NCBI RefSeq assembly: GCF_963662255.1 | Contig: NC_085046.1 | Span: forward strand, 138,027,762-138,091,761 | Reading direction: 5' to 3' | From: Cinclus cinclus | Lineage: Eukaryota > Chordata > Aves > Passeriformes > Cinclidae | Length of the DNA stretch: 64,000 nucleotides | Part shown: positions 12,076 through 25,690 of the stretch, one piece after another | How the letters are laid out: the number at the start of each line of letters is the position of its first letter | How positions within the stretch are numbered: position 1 is the first letter of the stretch | Notes under the pieces: generated by a model | Seen by the model: only the letters and a program-made list of their open reading frames with translations | Databases searched by the model: none | What the model was told of the DNA's origin: nothing | Translations under genes and position numbers: made by a program

Positions 12076-15000
12076 TCCGTCTAGAGGTGAAGATATTTTA
12101 TACTTGAGATGAGGAGGTTGTCCATCACTGGGAATCAGGAGGTTAGAGTTTCACTATGGCAATTGTGAACCAGGAATTCCCCTGCCCTGATGAATTTATT
12201 GACAAGGCAGCACCAAAGGAGAGTGGGTGGCTACTGACATAATGGACAGCATAAAACAAGTATTCCCAACCATATTTTTTTTTTTTTTACTTTTCTTTGC
12301 ACAACTTTAAGAAAACAGTATAAACCTACTCTTTGCACAGATCAATAAATGATCAATAATAAAAGCAACTTCTTATCACAGGCAGGCATTTTTATAGTTC
12401 CAGCTAAAGTGCAAGACCAACTAAAAGGGGACATCTCTCATAATAATTTCAGAATGTTTTTGTGTTGAAAAGCTGAGTGGCACTGTTGAATTCTAGCTGT
12501 GATCTTCAGAGCCACACCACAAGCACTGGAGTTTAAGAATCTTCCTGCCACCCTGCATGAAGTACCAGGTTCATGCAAACATCCATCCTGGTACTAACAT
12601 CAGCTTTCCAAGCATGATCATCATCCAGCAAGTAAATAAGGGGTGGTTACAGGTGGTCAGAACTGGATGCTGGGATAAAGAAGCCCCATGATGAATATGG
12701 AAAAAGACTTTGGGAAACTACTTCAAAGCAGATGTTTCATAGTAAGGCATTTCAACCTCTCCTCAGGCCATGAGCAGTAGCTGAGTTTGGGAGAGCAATG
12801 CATTCAGAGGAAGGACTTTGGCTCAACACTTTTTTTCCTTCTACTTGGCTGAAGAAACCTCTTTTCCATTGACTGTCATCAATCCAGACAGTATTTACTC
12901 AGATTTCCACAGACAGCAATAAGTCAAGGGACCCAGGCAGGGAAAGCAATTAAGTTTTCCATGTGAGCTGGATCTAGCATTTCTGGAGCAGACTGCTGTG
13001 CCCAATCCATATCACAGACCTGGCCTTTGGAGAGATTTCAGAAGGAAAGAGGGACTTACTTAATCCATCAGTCTTTTGATTTCTCTGTTGGAACAACCAG
13101 TGTTGCAGCAGCAGATTTTCAGGCTTTAAGGCCAGCGAGCTCACCATGACTGGCTAATCTGCCCACCTGCATAAGGGAGCCCATCAGTTTTCCCTGGCAG
13201 TGCCCCCATCCAGCCCAGTGCTATGCAATTCAGCAAGAGCACACTCCTTGGAAAGACAGGCTGATTTAGTTTCCCTCCCATCCCCAGGTAACCTGTTCTG
13301 CTAATGAATTACAAGAAGGAAGGGAGTCATTTAGTCAATGGTATTTGTGTACGATGATTTTACATGTTGCAATGGTGCCCACTGCAGTAAGTAAATTGCC
13401 CCCTGGCTTTCATAAACATCATCTGTACACAAACATTATCCAAAGCAACTCTGTGGCAGGGAAATTCTCCAGTGTAAGATAATGTCATCTCCACAGCAAT
13501 AAGAAAGGTAAAACAGTACTTGGCAGCTGGGAAAGAGGGAGAGGCGACAAACAGCAGCCAGCTGTAAAATGACCGTGTCAGGGCTACAGCTGCTTGTGTC
13601 TGCCTGATTTAAAGCACCAGCCCCACAAAGGCATGCTGAGGAAACTAATTCTGTAAGAGAGTAACTTCATACCCAGGAAAATTATGAGTAATCCAGAGGT
13701 CAAGCTGGTTCTGTGGGGTGCCTTTATAATACAGCCACCAGCAGAAAAAAATGTCAGTAATTAAGTTCCATCTAATCAGATAGAATTGGCAATAAACCCA
13801 GGACTGCTCCATTTATTTATTTATTACATTAGGTGCAAGGGAACAAGAGTCCATTTTCCTTCTAAATTTGGATGTAATTGCAGTCAGCTCTTCATTAGTG
13901 CTTTCTAACCTCCATCTTGGAGCTGATGGCATCATTCCTGTTTTATTGGCAGAGAAACTGATGCCAGAAATTGAGAAGTGATCTGGCCAAATTCTTACAA
14001 CATCTCAGTAACAGACCAAAGAAGGGAATGTGGCCCTGCTGCATCATATCTCTTCCCCGCATCCTCTCAAGCTGTGCCCAGAAGCAGAAAAGTCCTGAGA
14101 GTCCAGGGCAAATCTATGACTTCAGCCAGGTGCAGTCAGACTGAATGGTCCATTTTGACCATAGCCAACTCCCTGTCTACATCTCTGAAGGCTGCAACAA
14201 CCTCTTCCATCGTGTGATCAAGGGCAACGATATTTCTGCTCATGCAACATAGACCCATCCAACCCTGCTTCAGGAAGGTGTGCAGAGCTCAAGTGTCTTT
14301 AAGTTGTGTGATCTCTTGGTTGAAATATGGGACACGACTGCTTTAGGCCATTTAATCCTTGTGTTTGTCATTGAATATTGCTTTCTAAGACAGAAAGACT
14401 CATCATTTTGTGGCTGAGCAGCAACCTAGTTATTAGAACTAATGACTGATAGCAAACAGTCCAAAAGAAAATGCCTTTAAAACTTAAATGGGTTTGTTCT
14501 AAGTGGACTTCCGTCTTCTTCATATATGTTTAAAAAGTAACACTTCTTCATCCAGTACCTAACTGTTAACGCAGAGCAAAACAGGAATTAAATTTTTGCC
14601 TGTAGTGTCAACTGAGCAAAGAGATTCTTTGTGACCAAGACAGGGAGGGAATCTGAAGCCTTCATCTTCCATCAGCATGTTCAGCTTCCAAAGAAAACAC
14701 AAAGAAAAATGTTATCTCTTCTTCCAAGGGGGAAATTCAGGAGTTAATTTTATAGAAATTATCAGGACTTGGGCCCAACACTAAGGATGTAAAATAAAGT
14801 CATTGCTCCTATGGGGTTACATATGGTTGGATCTTTCTGAACAGTTCAGCCTCCTTATTTTTTTAAAATCTATGATTAAAAAAGGGTAGGCAGCTGCCTG
14901 ATGAGTACTTCAGGAAATTTCACCCTTATCTGCAGGTGCTTAAATAGGAGCTGAGCCCTAGGGAAAAACAACATGTCTCTGAACAGCCCAGTAAGTGGCA

Positions 15001-16195
15001 GTGAGAACAGCAGGGAGCTATTCCCTTGTCAGGGGATCATGGCTGTGATCCAGTCCAGCCCAAGTCAGGGGCAGTGAGAGAGCCTCACCTCCAGAGCATT
15101 CCCAGCCCAGGAGGTGGGAGTCATGAGTGGAATGAGAAGGAATGGCAGGGATCCAACAGCCATAGCACCCCAGGGAGAGCCTCTTCTCCTGCTGGCATGG
15201 AGATATCTTTTGACTTTGGCTAATGCCACCAACAGACATAAAAAGCAAAATCTACCAATTCAAAGAACTGCACCAAGCCATCTGTGCAACATGTACTCCA
15301 CTCTGGTGTTTTTTTCTGGCTGTTTGAGCTCCTCAGGCATCACCAAGCATTAGTTCTGTATTCTAGATCCCCTGTCTGGGTCCAGGAACATCTTGGCAGG
15401 TTTTCTGAAGGGTCAGAGCACCCAGCTGCCTGTGTTCCAACCACTAACAGACTTACTGGTTTAGATCTGACTGTGCCAGCTCCTTGCCTCCCAGACATCA
15501 CCCACACACCATTTTAGGGATGGGACAGGTTAGGAGCTGTCCCTACCAGCACCTGCATATTGGGTTTGAAGGTGGAAAGAGAGGGAAGGGAAAAAATGGA
15601 GGTGAGTGGATGCCAGCCAAGCTGTGACATTTAGCCTCAGACCTGGAGAACAGACCCTGTGCTTCTCTAGCTCCATAGCTGGAGTAATTTCATGGTCTTT
15701 CCCCATTTTCAGTCCAGGTTGCATGCAAGATCTCCCTGCTCTCCTCTGTACCCTCCATTCCCTTTCTTTGGACCAAACACTGAAGTAATGGGTCTGTGGG
15801 CAGCATGCCTTAGTCCAACAGTAGGACTTGATGCCTGTATTAGCATGTTACAGAACACTGATAGTGAAAAACACATGAGCCAGTCAAATTTCTATGCCTC
15901 AGAGACAGCTCCTATCTGCTGTCTTTGCTAAACAACTAGTTTCTGATATGACCCAACCCAGACTCAGGCATTTTTCTCCCACTCTTCAAATCCTCAGCTT
16001 GTCCCATACAACCTTTTTCTCCAGGGATTTCTTAAAAAAGAAACCATACAAATAACAAGTGACTTTCTGCTCCAGCTCACTTCCTTCTCATGCCCCTCTC
16101 ACCTCCACCAACAGGTTAGGGTTTGCCTCCCTCTAGTCTGTGAAATCCCCCAGGACAGAGCACCCACTGTTCTCTCATGGCTATATAGAGTCTTA
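12076..16195. other. Intergenic DNA, no gene recognised
   Basis: This is unique sequence between two CR1 fragments. An (ATTT)n-like tract lies at 13812-13826. The stretch 13290-13500, with a TAATGAATTA motif, looks non-repetitive and could be a conserved regulatory element, but this cannot be shown from one sequence. No gene is supported. Confidence 0.55.
13812..13826. repeat. Short (ATTT)n tract
   Basis: About four tandem TTTA units lie in intergenic DNA. Confidence 0.7.
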
Positions 16196-16436
16196 ACCTG
16201 GGCCAGGGGAGGTTTAGGTTGGATATTAAGAAGAATTTCTTCACAGAAAGGGTGATTGGGCATTGGAATGTGTTGCCCAGGGAGGTGGTAGAGTCACTGT
16301 CCCGGGAGGTGTTTGAGAGAAGACTGGATGTGGCACTCAGCTCCATGGTCTGGTTGACAAGATTGTGTTAGGTCACAGGTTGGACTTGGACTCAAAGGTC
16401 ACTTCCAACCTACATGATTCTGTGATTCTGTGAAAT
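16196..16436 (+). mobile_element. CR1 LINE 3' end, ATTCTGTG-tailed
   Basis: It contains GGTTTAGGTTGGATATTAAG, TTGCCCAGGGAGGTGGTAGA, TCACTGTCC and ACTTCCAACC, and ends in ATTCTGTG repeated twice, the octamer tail of CR1 elements. Its internal sequence differs from the copies at 27 and 38 kb, which indicates another CR1 subfamily. Confidence 0.9.
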
Positions 16437-16824
16437 ATGATTTTGATGTTTTTGCTCTTTACAAAAAAAATAAATCTGTCCCAATTTGTCTTCCCTTTCC
16501 TTTTCAGTTTGGAAACCTTAGCCACTTTCCCCAATTGCTCTCATATCTTTTTAATGATTCCTTAGGGCTTTTCTTCACCTTGTCTGCAATTTTCAGGGAG
16601 AAATGACATGGAACTCATTTCCCATTTATCTTCTCTTCCTCTTCCAAAGTTTATTTCCAGCCTATTCTGCTCATAAACTGATTATTCCTGGACCTCTCTT
16701 CGAAGTTCAGATCTGCAGGGACCAAGCACAGTGTGTTCCTCCGTATGTTCTATCACATCTTTCTGTTCACTTGCTCTCTAGCCAAATTAATTGTTAATTA
16801 GTCATAAAATGTGAATCTCTTATT

Positions 16825-16850
16825 AAAAAAAAAAAAAAAAAGAAAAAAAA
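16825..16850. repeat. Poly(A) tract
   Basis: This is an A homopolymer with one G interruption. No retroposed body is recognisable to its left. Confidence 0.85.
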
Positions 16851-19800
16851 GAGTGAAGAGGAAGAAGCAGACAAAGAAATAGGCTCTGCAATGGAGCAGT
16901 GAATGTGGTAATAGGAAGCCAAAGCTTGGAATTCTCCTTTTCCTTAGCTCTCACCTCACAGCTTCCCTGAAAGGTGAAGTGTCTTTGTCCCTACCCTCTC
17001 CTTCTGCTCTGTCTGTACAGAAAGCCCCTCTGAAGTAGCTGGGAAGAAGATCTGGCTTCCCAAAGTACACAACAGCTCTATGAGAGTGCCACTGCCCTGT
17101 CTGCCAAGGCCACAGCCCAGACTGGGCTCATCTCACAGCCCCAGGTCAGCCAGCTCTTGGGTGTTCCTTACTCTTCAGCTGGTCCAATGGCAGCTTTATG
17201 CTTCCATTGGTACCTCCAGCATTATTAGGTTGTTCCTTTCTTTCCCTTAAGTATCTTTAAATATACTAGACACCTAGTGAGGTAGTCTCAGGCATGCACT
17301 GCTGTCAATAGCAAAACTGCAATGTACTGATGCTCCAGAGGGACACTTCCAGATGCCTTCACTGAATATATGATCACAACAGCCATGGATGAAACACGTA
17401 CTACACATCTCCTTGCAAGGGCAAGACCTACACCCCCAACAGAGGACACTTGGTAGATACTGAACAACAAGGTCCCCATTTTCTATTATGTCCCAGCTGT
17501 CAAGAGCCACTCTGATGCATCAGAGGAAATATAAACCCAGCAAAACTGGGTATACAGCTGCTCTGTCAGCAAACTGGCACAAAGCAGCTGGAGCTCACCA
17601 GTAGAACTGGCCCTATTCCTGGGTCCACATCAGCCTCATTTTATGAGGACACTTCAGATGGCAAAGACAGGAGCTGTGGATCATGAAGAGAAATACAATA
17701 AAATCACTTAAAAACAACGATGTAGTCTGTATATAAAATTGCACTGTAGCATATTTTATGGGGACCCCTTTGGAGCACAGAGGAGAGAACTGAGGCTTCC
17801 AGGAGCAGCAGTGCTACAAAGATCTTATCCAGCAGTATGCTCCTCTCTGCCCAACCCATGATGGAGCATTGAAATCAATTATGCTGCGGGTTAAAATGTG
17901 CTGCCTTACTTCTGAGTATTCGTTCACTAACTCTCTATCACAGAGTCATAGAGATTCTTTTAGATTCAATGAGATTCTGGAGTTGTATGTGGAAAGTTCA
18001 TTGTTCACACAAGGTTTGCAAAACCCCCTAATATGATGTGATTTAAATTTGAAGTAGCATAACCTTATAACCAGACTAAAATGGATAATTGAAAAGGCGT
18101 GCAAGACAGAGCACACTTAAAACAGTGTTTTGGAAATTTAAAGTGAAAAAGGAAAGAGTCAGCACTCTTTAGTGAAAAAGGGGGTTGTATAAGCACTTGA
18201 GAGGGAAAAAAAGAAAGAAGCTGCTTTTTTCTACATGGAGAATTAATCTGAGCACTAACCTCCAATCTGCTGTGGCACTTACACAGTGGTACAAGGGGAA
18301 ATGGGGACATAGTGCAAGTTACATAAACAAATTCCTGCAGAAGAAACTCTTCTGATAGAGACATCCATTGTCCAGACTCAATCCCAACCATGCTAACACA
18401 CTTCTGTCCTCCGTCCTGCATATCTCCTGCTCTGCTAATGGAAAGCTTCCACAGAAAAAGTGTAGCTTACAAGAGAAGAAAATAATTGTGAGCAGGTTTG
18501 AATTTCTCTAGTTTCAGAGTTGCCATGCTCTAGCAGTGAAAGAAGTCTTTGACTTTTCAGACTCACCAAACCCATGCTGAGCCCATGAAGGTTGCCAGCC
18601 TGGAGTATCTACAGGCTCTGATCTACTGCATTGCTCAAGGCAGGATGGATGGCAGCAAGTTTGGCCTATCAGCTAGGCTGAGTTACTCTCCTGGGCAAGA
18701 AAATAGATGCTATTGCCTGCTCAGCAGTAAAGGGAAAAGGGAAAGCAACAGCAAGGGAGAGAGACAGTTATTATAAGTTTGACTAGGGACAAAATAAAAT
18801 CGATGCAGTAAATGGCACTTAATGCACTTTAGTGACCCAATGCATTTACTTCACCATAGTGTGCCATGTGGCTGATCACATTTGATGCATAACACATGAA
18901 AAGCACTAGAGGCCATTGCTGGAAAATCTCAGGATGCAAAACAAATTGTCCGGGCACTGCGGTATTTTTTTCCATCACTTCTACACTCACACGCACACAC
19001 ATGCACACACCCTTTCCTGCCAGCACACTGGATTTGACAGCACCTTCCAGAGGTCAGCTTGGCACTGACTCCACAGTCCCACTGAGTTTGCCTTGTCAGG
19101 ATGAACAGTCAGGGCTCATAAATAAATTCTGATAATTTCCTTAGTTTGGTTTGACTGAAACAGCACAGCTGCTCTTTAAAAAAAAAAATAAAAAATTTTA
19201 ATTTTAGTTTTATTTTTAACCGAAAATCCAAGAAAACTTGGATTGGTGCATTCTTGCAAAATTAAATAAGTGGAGATGTGTGCCAGCTGCAAAATACAGC
19301 AGGACTTTACTTATTCACATGGCAGTCCAAACACAAAAACTAGACAGGCCAGTTCAAATCCAAGGGCTATGTGAAGGCTCAGATTTCTTCATTTACCTGA
19401 CATCTGGGGGGATACACAATGTCAGAGCTGTGGAGATATAAAAAAAGACAGCACAGTTCTAGAAAGATGCTAGCTGTTGGCAAAGCTGGGCTCTTTTTGT
19501 CCTGGCATGGATTTGCTTTTTTTTCCCTTGCTACCACATGGACACATGTAACACGAGGACATGGATAACCTCTGGAACAGTTGGACTTGCAGACAGGGAA
19601 TATCCATAACTGTAATGAGCTGGGACTCAACAGGCTGGGGTAACCATGCCTTACAAGACTGGACCTCAAAAGTCTGCCCCTTTGGTTTACAGGATTACTG
19701 ACTTCCAACCATTTTTGTAAGTGGCTGTGACTGTGATATTGTTATTGCTGCATGTCACCATAAATCATTATGTTTTTCCACACCTTCTCTTCAATTGCAG

Positions 19801-21390
19801 GTTAAATAGAATAAATGGGTGGAAACTACAACTACACATGCAAGGAAAGGGATTAGAAGCAGCCACACCTATTCATACCAGTTCCAGGGCTTCTGCATCA
19901 TGTAATAAAAATTTACCCTTAGACTGAATGTTTCACCTGAGGACCAGAAAGCATTAGCCATGAACCCCTAAAGTACACATTCTTCATTGCAAAATGAAGG
20001 TATTTATGAATACCCACTCGCTATTTAGGAACAGTAAGGTGCAGAAAGGTTAAATGGCTATTTTTAATCTCAGACTAAATCATTAGAAGAGTTGGGAAGT
20101 GGAGCAAGAGTCCTACCCAAAGACCAAGAATCATATCAACATTCCTTGATCTCATTATACGCAAAACATCTTCCTCAAGACTTCAGTTACTACTGACATT
20201 ACCCCTCTAAATGTAGACTTGAATTCTGTTACTAGGGCCACAAGATGGAATTCAAGGGGGTTAACCCCCATCCCCACCTGTGACCATGTCCCACTTTTGG
20301 ATTTGTATTGCACAACACCACAATGTGCGCAGCAAAGCCACCCTGAGGAATGTCAGGCCCAAGCCATGCTCACCCCAATGCCTCACAGCTAAGGAAGGTC
20401 ACTAATCTCATGTGAGATCCCAGCTTTTTGGATTCATTCCAGTGTTGCTGTAAGCAGAATTTGGCCCTGCTCTAAGAGAGGGAGACAAAAATATACATTT
20501 AACTTATTTGCATTTGGAGCAAACTAGACAGATTTCAACACTTAAAGGGATTGCATTTAAATCATCTATGGATTTTGAAAACAACATTATTGCTTGGAAT
20601 CATAAACAATTTCCAAATTTTAGATCTTCCTGAGCTAGACTCAGTTTTAGGCCTAGTAGCAACAATACTATTAAGGCTGAGAGGGAAATGCAATTGCATT
20701 GAACTGGTATTCATTCTCCTTAAAAATTATGTGACAAATGTTTTATTTTAGCTTCTCTTGAGGATTTCCTGGACATTGAAAATATTCTTAATGTAGTCAC
20801 TGACTGGCATTAACATAGTACTCTAACTGCCTGTTTCAGGGAAAGCAGAGGACTCTGTTTTCCTGGCAGCCTTTCACAAGGTGCTGTTTTAAAGGTGCTT
20901 TGTTATCTAACAGCACCAAGACATCACTGGATAAATGGCATTTTAACTTCATGCTTTGAAAGTCTAATTCTGTCCTTTCTTGGGCTGAAAAGAATCCATT
21001 GTCTTCAACACAAACAAGAAGGATTTACAACAATCAAAGGGAGAGGAAAATCCATCTTTTCTCCTGATATATTGACCTCCATTACTCTGTTTTAAATTCT
21101 TGGTTTTTGAATACAGCTTCAGGTACTCTTTACTTGTCCATTTTCATACTGTTTTCCCAGCTCCCTGATGCTCCATGAGTGCTAGCAATAGTGTGGCTAT
21201 GACAGTCATGCACACCTTATCTACTGTACTGTACAGCTCCACAGAAATTTAGGAGATGAGACTATAAAATGGGGCAGATTTTCAGAAGAAAACCCAGCCT
21301 AGCATCCACATAGCAGACTATGGCGGAACTAAAAGCTGAACATTTTGAAACATCTGACTAGAGTTACTGCAGGTATCTCTCCAAGTTGAG

Positions 21391-21449
21391 ATGGTCTAAA
21401 TGAACTAGATGATGTCTCTTCCAAACCAAACCATTCTATGATTCTATGA
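21391..21449 (+). mobile_element. Very short CR1 3' tail
   Basis: Only the last 60 bp or so is recognisable: GAACTAGATGATGTCTCTTC, CAAACCAAACC and ATTCTATG twice. It is a severe 5' truncation, typical of CR1. Confidence 0.8.
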
Positions 21450-24128
21450 AGATAGCCTAACAGATCCTAAATTCTTGCTAAAAATGTAGGACCTTTCAGT
21501 CATCCATAGGGCTATCAAATGAAATACTCCCTGGGGCTGCCACAGACCTCAGGATGCTTAATACAAGGAGGAAATGACTGGATCCATTTCAGAAACAAAG
21601 AAAACTCAAAAAGTCTCTCTCAATTGCCAGCAACTGATTTGTGGTGGTTTTGTGATTGTAAATAGGAGCTGATTCTTTGTAGAAGGGAAGGGATGAACTT
21701 CAGGGAAAAATATTTTACAGGATCAGAATTCTCATTTCTGCCACAATTTTGAGAAAGTGTTGTATACATTTTTGTTTGTTTGTTTTTGCAGTCATTATGT
21801 CAGCAGCTTCTTCTTGTGAAATCTCAGAAATTACTTTAACTTACATTTTCTGGAAAGAAATACAGCTGTTCCTTAATTTGCTTCACCACCACCAGCAAGA
21901 CAATAGTTAATTACAGAATGGAGACAGGTAAGAGCTCAAGCTGCACATAGCAGCCACTGCAGCATGGAGCACCCATCCAGCTTTAATGTGCAATAGAAAT
22001 GCAGGTGATGTGCAAATTCAGCTTCCCAGGGCTAGCAGAACCTGAAGCCAGCACTTCATATAACCTGCACACAGCCCTGGAAGTCATGAAGGGAAATGAA
22101 GTGTGGAATAAACCATATCATGCAGTGACTAGAATGTCACATCACACTGCTCAAAATCTTGAGTAAAATCTGTTTCTCTCTGATAACATTGTGGATATGA
22201 TTAGCGAACAGCTTTAGAAAAGGAAAGCACACACTTCTTTCTTTTCTCTCTGCTAATAATTTAAAAATTAAAATAAAATAAGGCGCTGATCAGTGCCAAC
22301 TCTCTTATCTACCTCCATTCAAGTGGCAGCACAATGGGCTTCAGTGAGGTTGTTCAAAAAAAGCTCTCTAGAGTGCATTCAAAGTTGAACTGATTATGTG
22401 CTAAATATTTTGGGGCAGATACTTACTTCATGTAAGGAAGCAAAGTCCCAGGGATTTTGCAGACCTGGCTTTGGTGTATTCCAGCTAAGAATAGTTTTCA
22501 TTCCCAGTGTGGCAGGCTAGAAGGCAAAACTGACACCAGTGTGGGATTCCCTCACTTCACACATCAACAAAGAGATCTCCAGTAGAGGTTTTTCTTCTTT
22601 TATGGGCCACTTTTCTATATAGCAGAGATGAAGTGGGCACAAGCCTCCAAGGATCCTACTCACCTGATTGGTTTTGGATTTGATCTCCACTGCCTCTGCA
22701 GGCTACTGAGGAACTCAATGCGACAGCAGGGGTTTGGTTGAGGTCAACATTGCACTTCTGAGGTGACTATTCCAGTTTTCTCCTTTACCTCATTTTGGTT
22801 CACATCACAGGGCAACACTGGAGCACACCAACTGAACCCTCTTCAGATGAAATAAAGCTGGAAGGGGCAGATATGGACCTGGACACTCCAGGTGGACACT
22901 CCACCCCCACATTTAAATCCCCACCTCCAAGGTTAAATATAGCATGAAAGTCAGGTTTCAGATGACAGCTCTACACCAGTCAGTCCATGCTGAATGCCAA
23001 TGCAGACAAGAGTCCTCTGGCGGCTTCTACAGGTGTAGCTACTTGCTACAAGTTATTTAATCAAATTAATTCCACCGCAAACTGTTTTGTATAAATAACA
23101 TAGCAAAACCACAGAATTCAACTGCTGAAGGAGTGTTGGCCAATAATTTTCAGGGAAACATTTTGTATTCATTTTCTGGCAGGGAGAAGCCCATAGCCAG
23201 TATCAAACACCAGCGACTGCTGGGATGCTGTTTTGAAGGAATCTGTAGTGGCACTGGAAACCAGAAGAGCAGATTCACATCTTTCAACCTCCTCCCAAGA
23301 TACATCAGTCTTCCATGACTGGCAGATCAGATGGGTTAACACAGTATAAAGACCTCTTCACGCCCTGGCAGTCTGAACCCCAGAAGGGAAGAGGTGTGCA
23401 TGAACATCCCTGATGGGAACAAACACTAAGCCCTCAAATGTATGGGCCATGGTTCTGGGCCCACTAGTGTCATCAGGAGCTTTCCCAGTGTGGGATTCAC
23501 CCCACAAGATGTTGGCATCTGTGCTACAGATCCTGCAATCGGTGTGCTTGTACCATCAGCAGAGAGAAAGCAGCACACGTGAGCCACAACTTACCAGGCT
23601 AAAGCCCATGTCTGAAACAGGTGAGATCATCCCCTGCAGTTCTGTCTCCCCAGCTATGCAGGGAGATAGCAAGGCCAAGCTCTGGCAGAGAGAGAGGATG
23701 CTTTGTGCACACAGAATCAGGTGGGCTGAATGTAAAACCCTGTGACTGTGACAGGCTTCTGATACCCCCCTAACAACAAATATGGGTCGTAAATCAATAA
23801 ATCCTTAACCTGCAGGAATCAGTCTTCAAAGGCCTCCAAGCTGGTGGAGTGATAATTTTTGCAAGACAGCAAGCACCTATCAGTGCTGCTGGATTAGGAC
23901 ACTGTATACATGCTGCACCACATTTGTCATTGCAACAGAGACACACAGTATACAGAGCCAATTCTCAGTTCAGGCTGAGGAGAAAGCAGATAAAGAGGCT
24001 TTCATTTAACTACCCCAGACTTGAGACACATGGCAACTTTGCTCCCAAATTTGCATTCTCAAGAACCAAAGCAAGGTTTGTTATTCTACCTTAAAAATAA
24101 AAACACACTGCAACAGAAATGTACGTCC

Positions 24129-24134
24129 TTTATT
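24129..24134 (-). terminator. Candidate distal poly(A) signal AATAAA
   Basis: On the minus strand AATAAAGGACGTACA is followed 15-30 nt later by TGTTGCAGTGTGTTTTT. A canonical hexamer, a CA cleavage context and a GU/U-rich downstream element are therefore all present. The preceding several hundred bases are non-repetitive and AT-rich, like a vertebrate distal 3' UTR. It is the best-formed poly(A) site I found between 24 and 29 kb. Confidence 0.5.
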
Positions 24135-24997
24135 AACAACTTTTCAAAATAAATCTGAAGAAAAAAAGTCTTTGGTGACACTATCTATAAAACCAACCTA
24201 TCTTAGATGGTAAACCTATGATGGTATACAGGTTAATGAAGTAAACCAAATTATATGGCTTTTAAATTTCTCATTCTCTCTTTTTCTCTCACTCACACAG
24301 TTGCTTTAGGTTTAATTGCACCATGTTGTCAATAGTCAAACAAAGAGGGAGAAACACTTTAAAAAAGATGTGGCAGCACTATGAAAACATCGGTAATGCA
24401 TTAGAAAATTTTTCTCAAAAATGTACATTTTATACAAAATAAGATTGTATTTTTGTTTGCTTTTTTGCTTTACATTTGCCAACCTAAGAATTCCCATTTC
24501 AGGTTTCCATTCTCAAACACTATACATATTATCTCTCAAAATAAATATACAGAATTATGTACAAGGTCACAAGGCCCATTGGATCATCACTAACCCACCA
24601 TGAAATAATCACTAAAAACATTGTGAAAGAGTGGAGGGAGCATCTCAAAGCATCTGATGAATCCTATAGCCCCTCCCCCCAGTTTAACCCCTGCCTAATT
24701 TAACTCCCTCTAATTTAATTCCAACTTAAAAAATGTGAGTGAAGACGGATAAAATAGTGGTATAAAGGCCAGCTTGACTTAGTTTTAAACAAGGGTGAGA
24801 TGTACAAAATTTTGGAAGATGCAATTTTATTTCCAGCAGACACCAGCTAAGACCCTGCATGGGGCAGGTCCCTCCTTGGAAGACCTCAGGTCCATCCTGT
24901 GAAATCCCACTAACGCTCAGGGAAATGGCTCTGTCAGGCTGATGCCCTTGAAGGCCACGTTTCCAGAACAGACATCAGAGCCTGCCCAGGAATAGAG

Positions 24998-25020
24998 AAA
25001 AAAAAAAAAAAAAAAAAAAA
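24998..25020. repeat. Poly(A) tract of 23 A
   Basis: This is an uninterrupted A run on the plus strand, which would be a U run in the candidate EXT1 3' UTR. Confidence 0.85.
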
Positions 25021-25672
25021 GAGCAGACAAACAAACCACCCTCTGCTGTAAGAGGTTGTTTAAGTGGAGGAATTAATGAACTGCTGTCAATAGATAACAG
25101 ATATTATGGCAAACACTAAGTATTCTTTTCATTTCAGTAGGGAAGTGCAAAACAGACACAACATTTTACACTGGGCATGTAAGGATTTTTAAAAAATCTG
25201 CGTCTACATCTAGCTCTTTTTCTCATTGCTTCAAATGATGACTTCCATTCTCCAAATGACATATTTTGGTAAATGAGCTATTTTAAAAGGCGCTCACTGG
25301 TGAAAGATTAATTTCTTTGCTGAAATTGGCTCTAAAAGACAAACTGCAACCTGAAATTGATCAAATCCATGATGCTTTCCAATGGAAAAGATCAAAGTGC
25401 TCAATAGCCATGCATTAGCAACCAGTGTGTTCACTATGAAATTATTACAAAGCTTTAACATTCACATCTAGAAAAAGGTATGGTAATAATTAAGAGATTC
25501 TCATAAAATAGAAAGAGGGCAAATAAAATCTTGTGCAGGCCCAAGGGACTGCAAGGAGTGCCAGGCACTTTCTATCTTGGATGTTTGCCCCTACTTTTGT
25601 GTTGCATTTTTCTCATGAAACCTTTCTCCAGCAATAGATGTCATTCAAATGATAACTGGGAAGGGTTTCTTT

Positions 25673-25690
25673 CTTTTTTTTTTTTTTTTT
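25673..25690. repeat. Poly(T) tract
   Basis: This is a T homopolymer within the candidate 3' UTR region. On the sense (minus) strand it is an A run. Confidence 0.8.

Larger units (their letters stand above)
16437..24109. other. Intergenic DNA, no gene recognised
   Basis: This is mostly unique sequence with a short CR1 tail at 21391-21449, a poly(A) tract at 16825-16850, a CA-rich patch near 18986-19010, a (TTTG)n patch near 21772-21787, and a perfect small hairpin at 19225-19244. The many 60-110 aa ORFs show no family features. Confidence 0.55.

Noticed and set aside
17937..17990. Possible decayed CR1 tail (CACAGAGTCATAGAGATTC)
   Set aside because: Only the octamer-like part is suggestive; no diagnostic CR1 body sequence follows.
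1..24000. Exons of a neighbouring gene such as MED30
   Set aside because: Synteny made this worth checking, but none of the translated stretches resemble MED30 or any other known protein in this interval.
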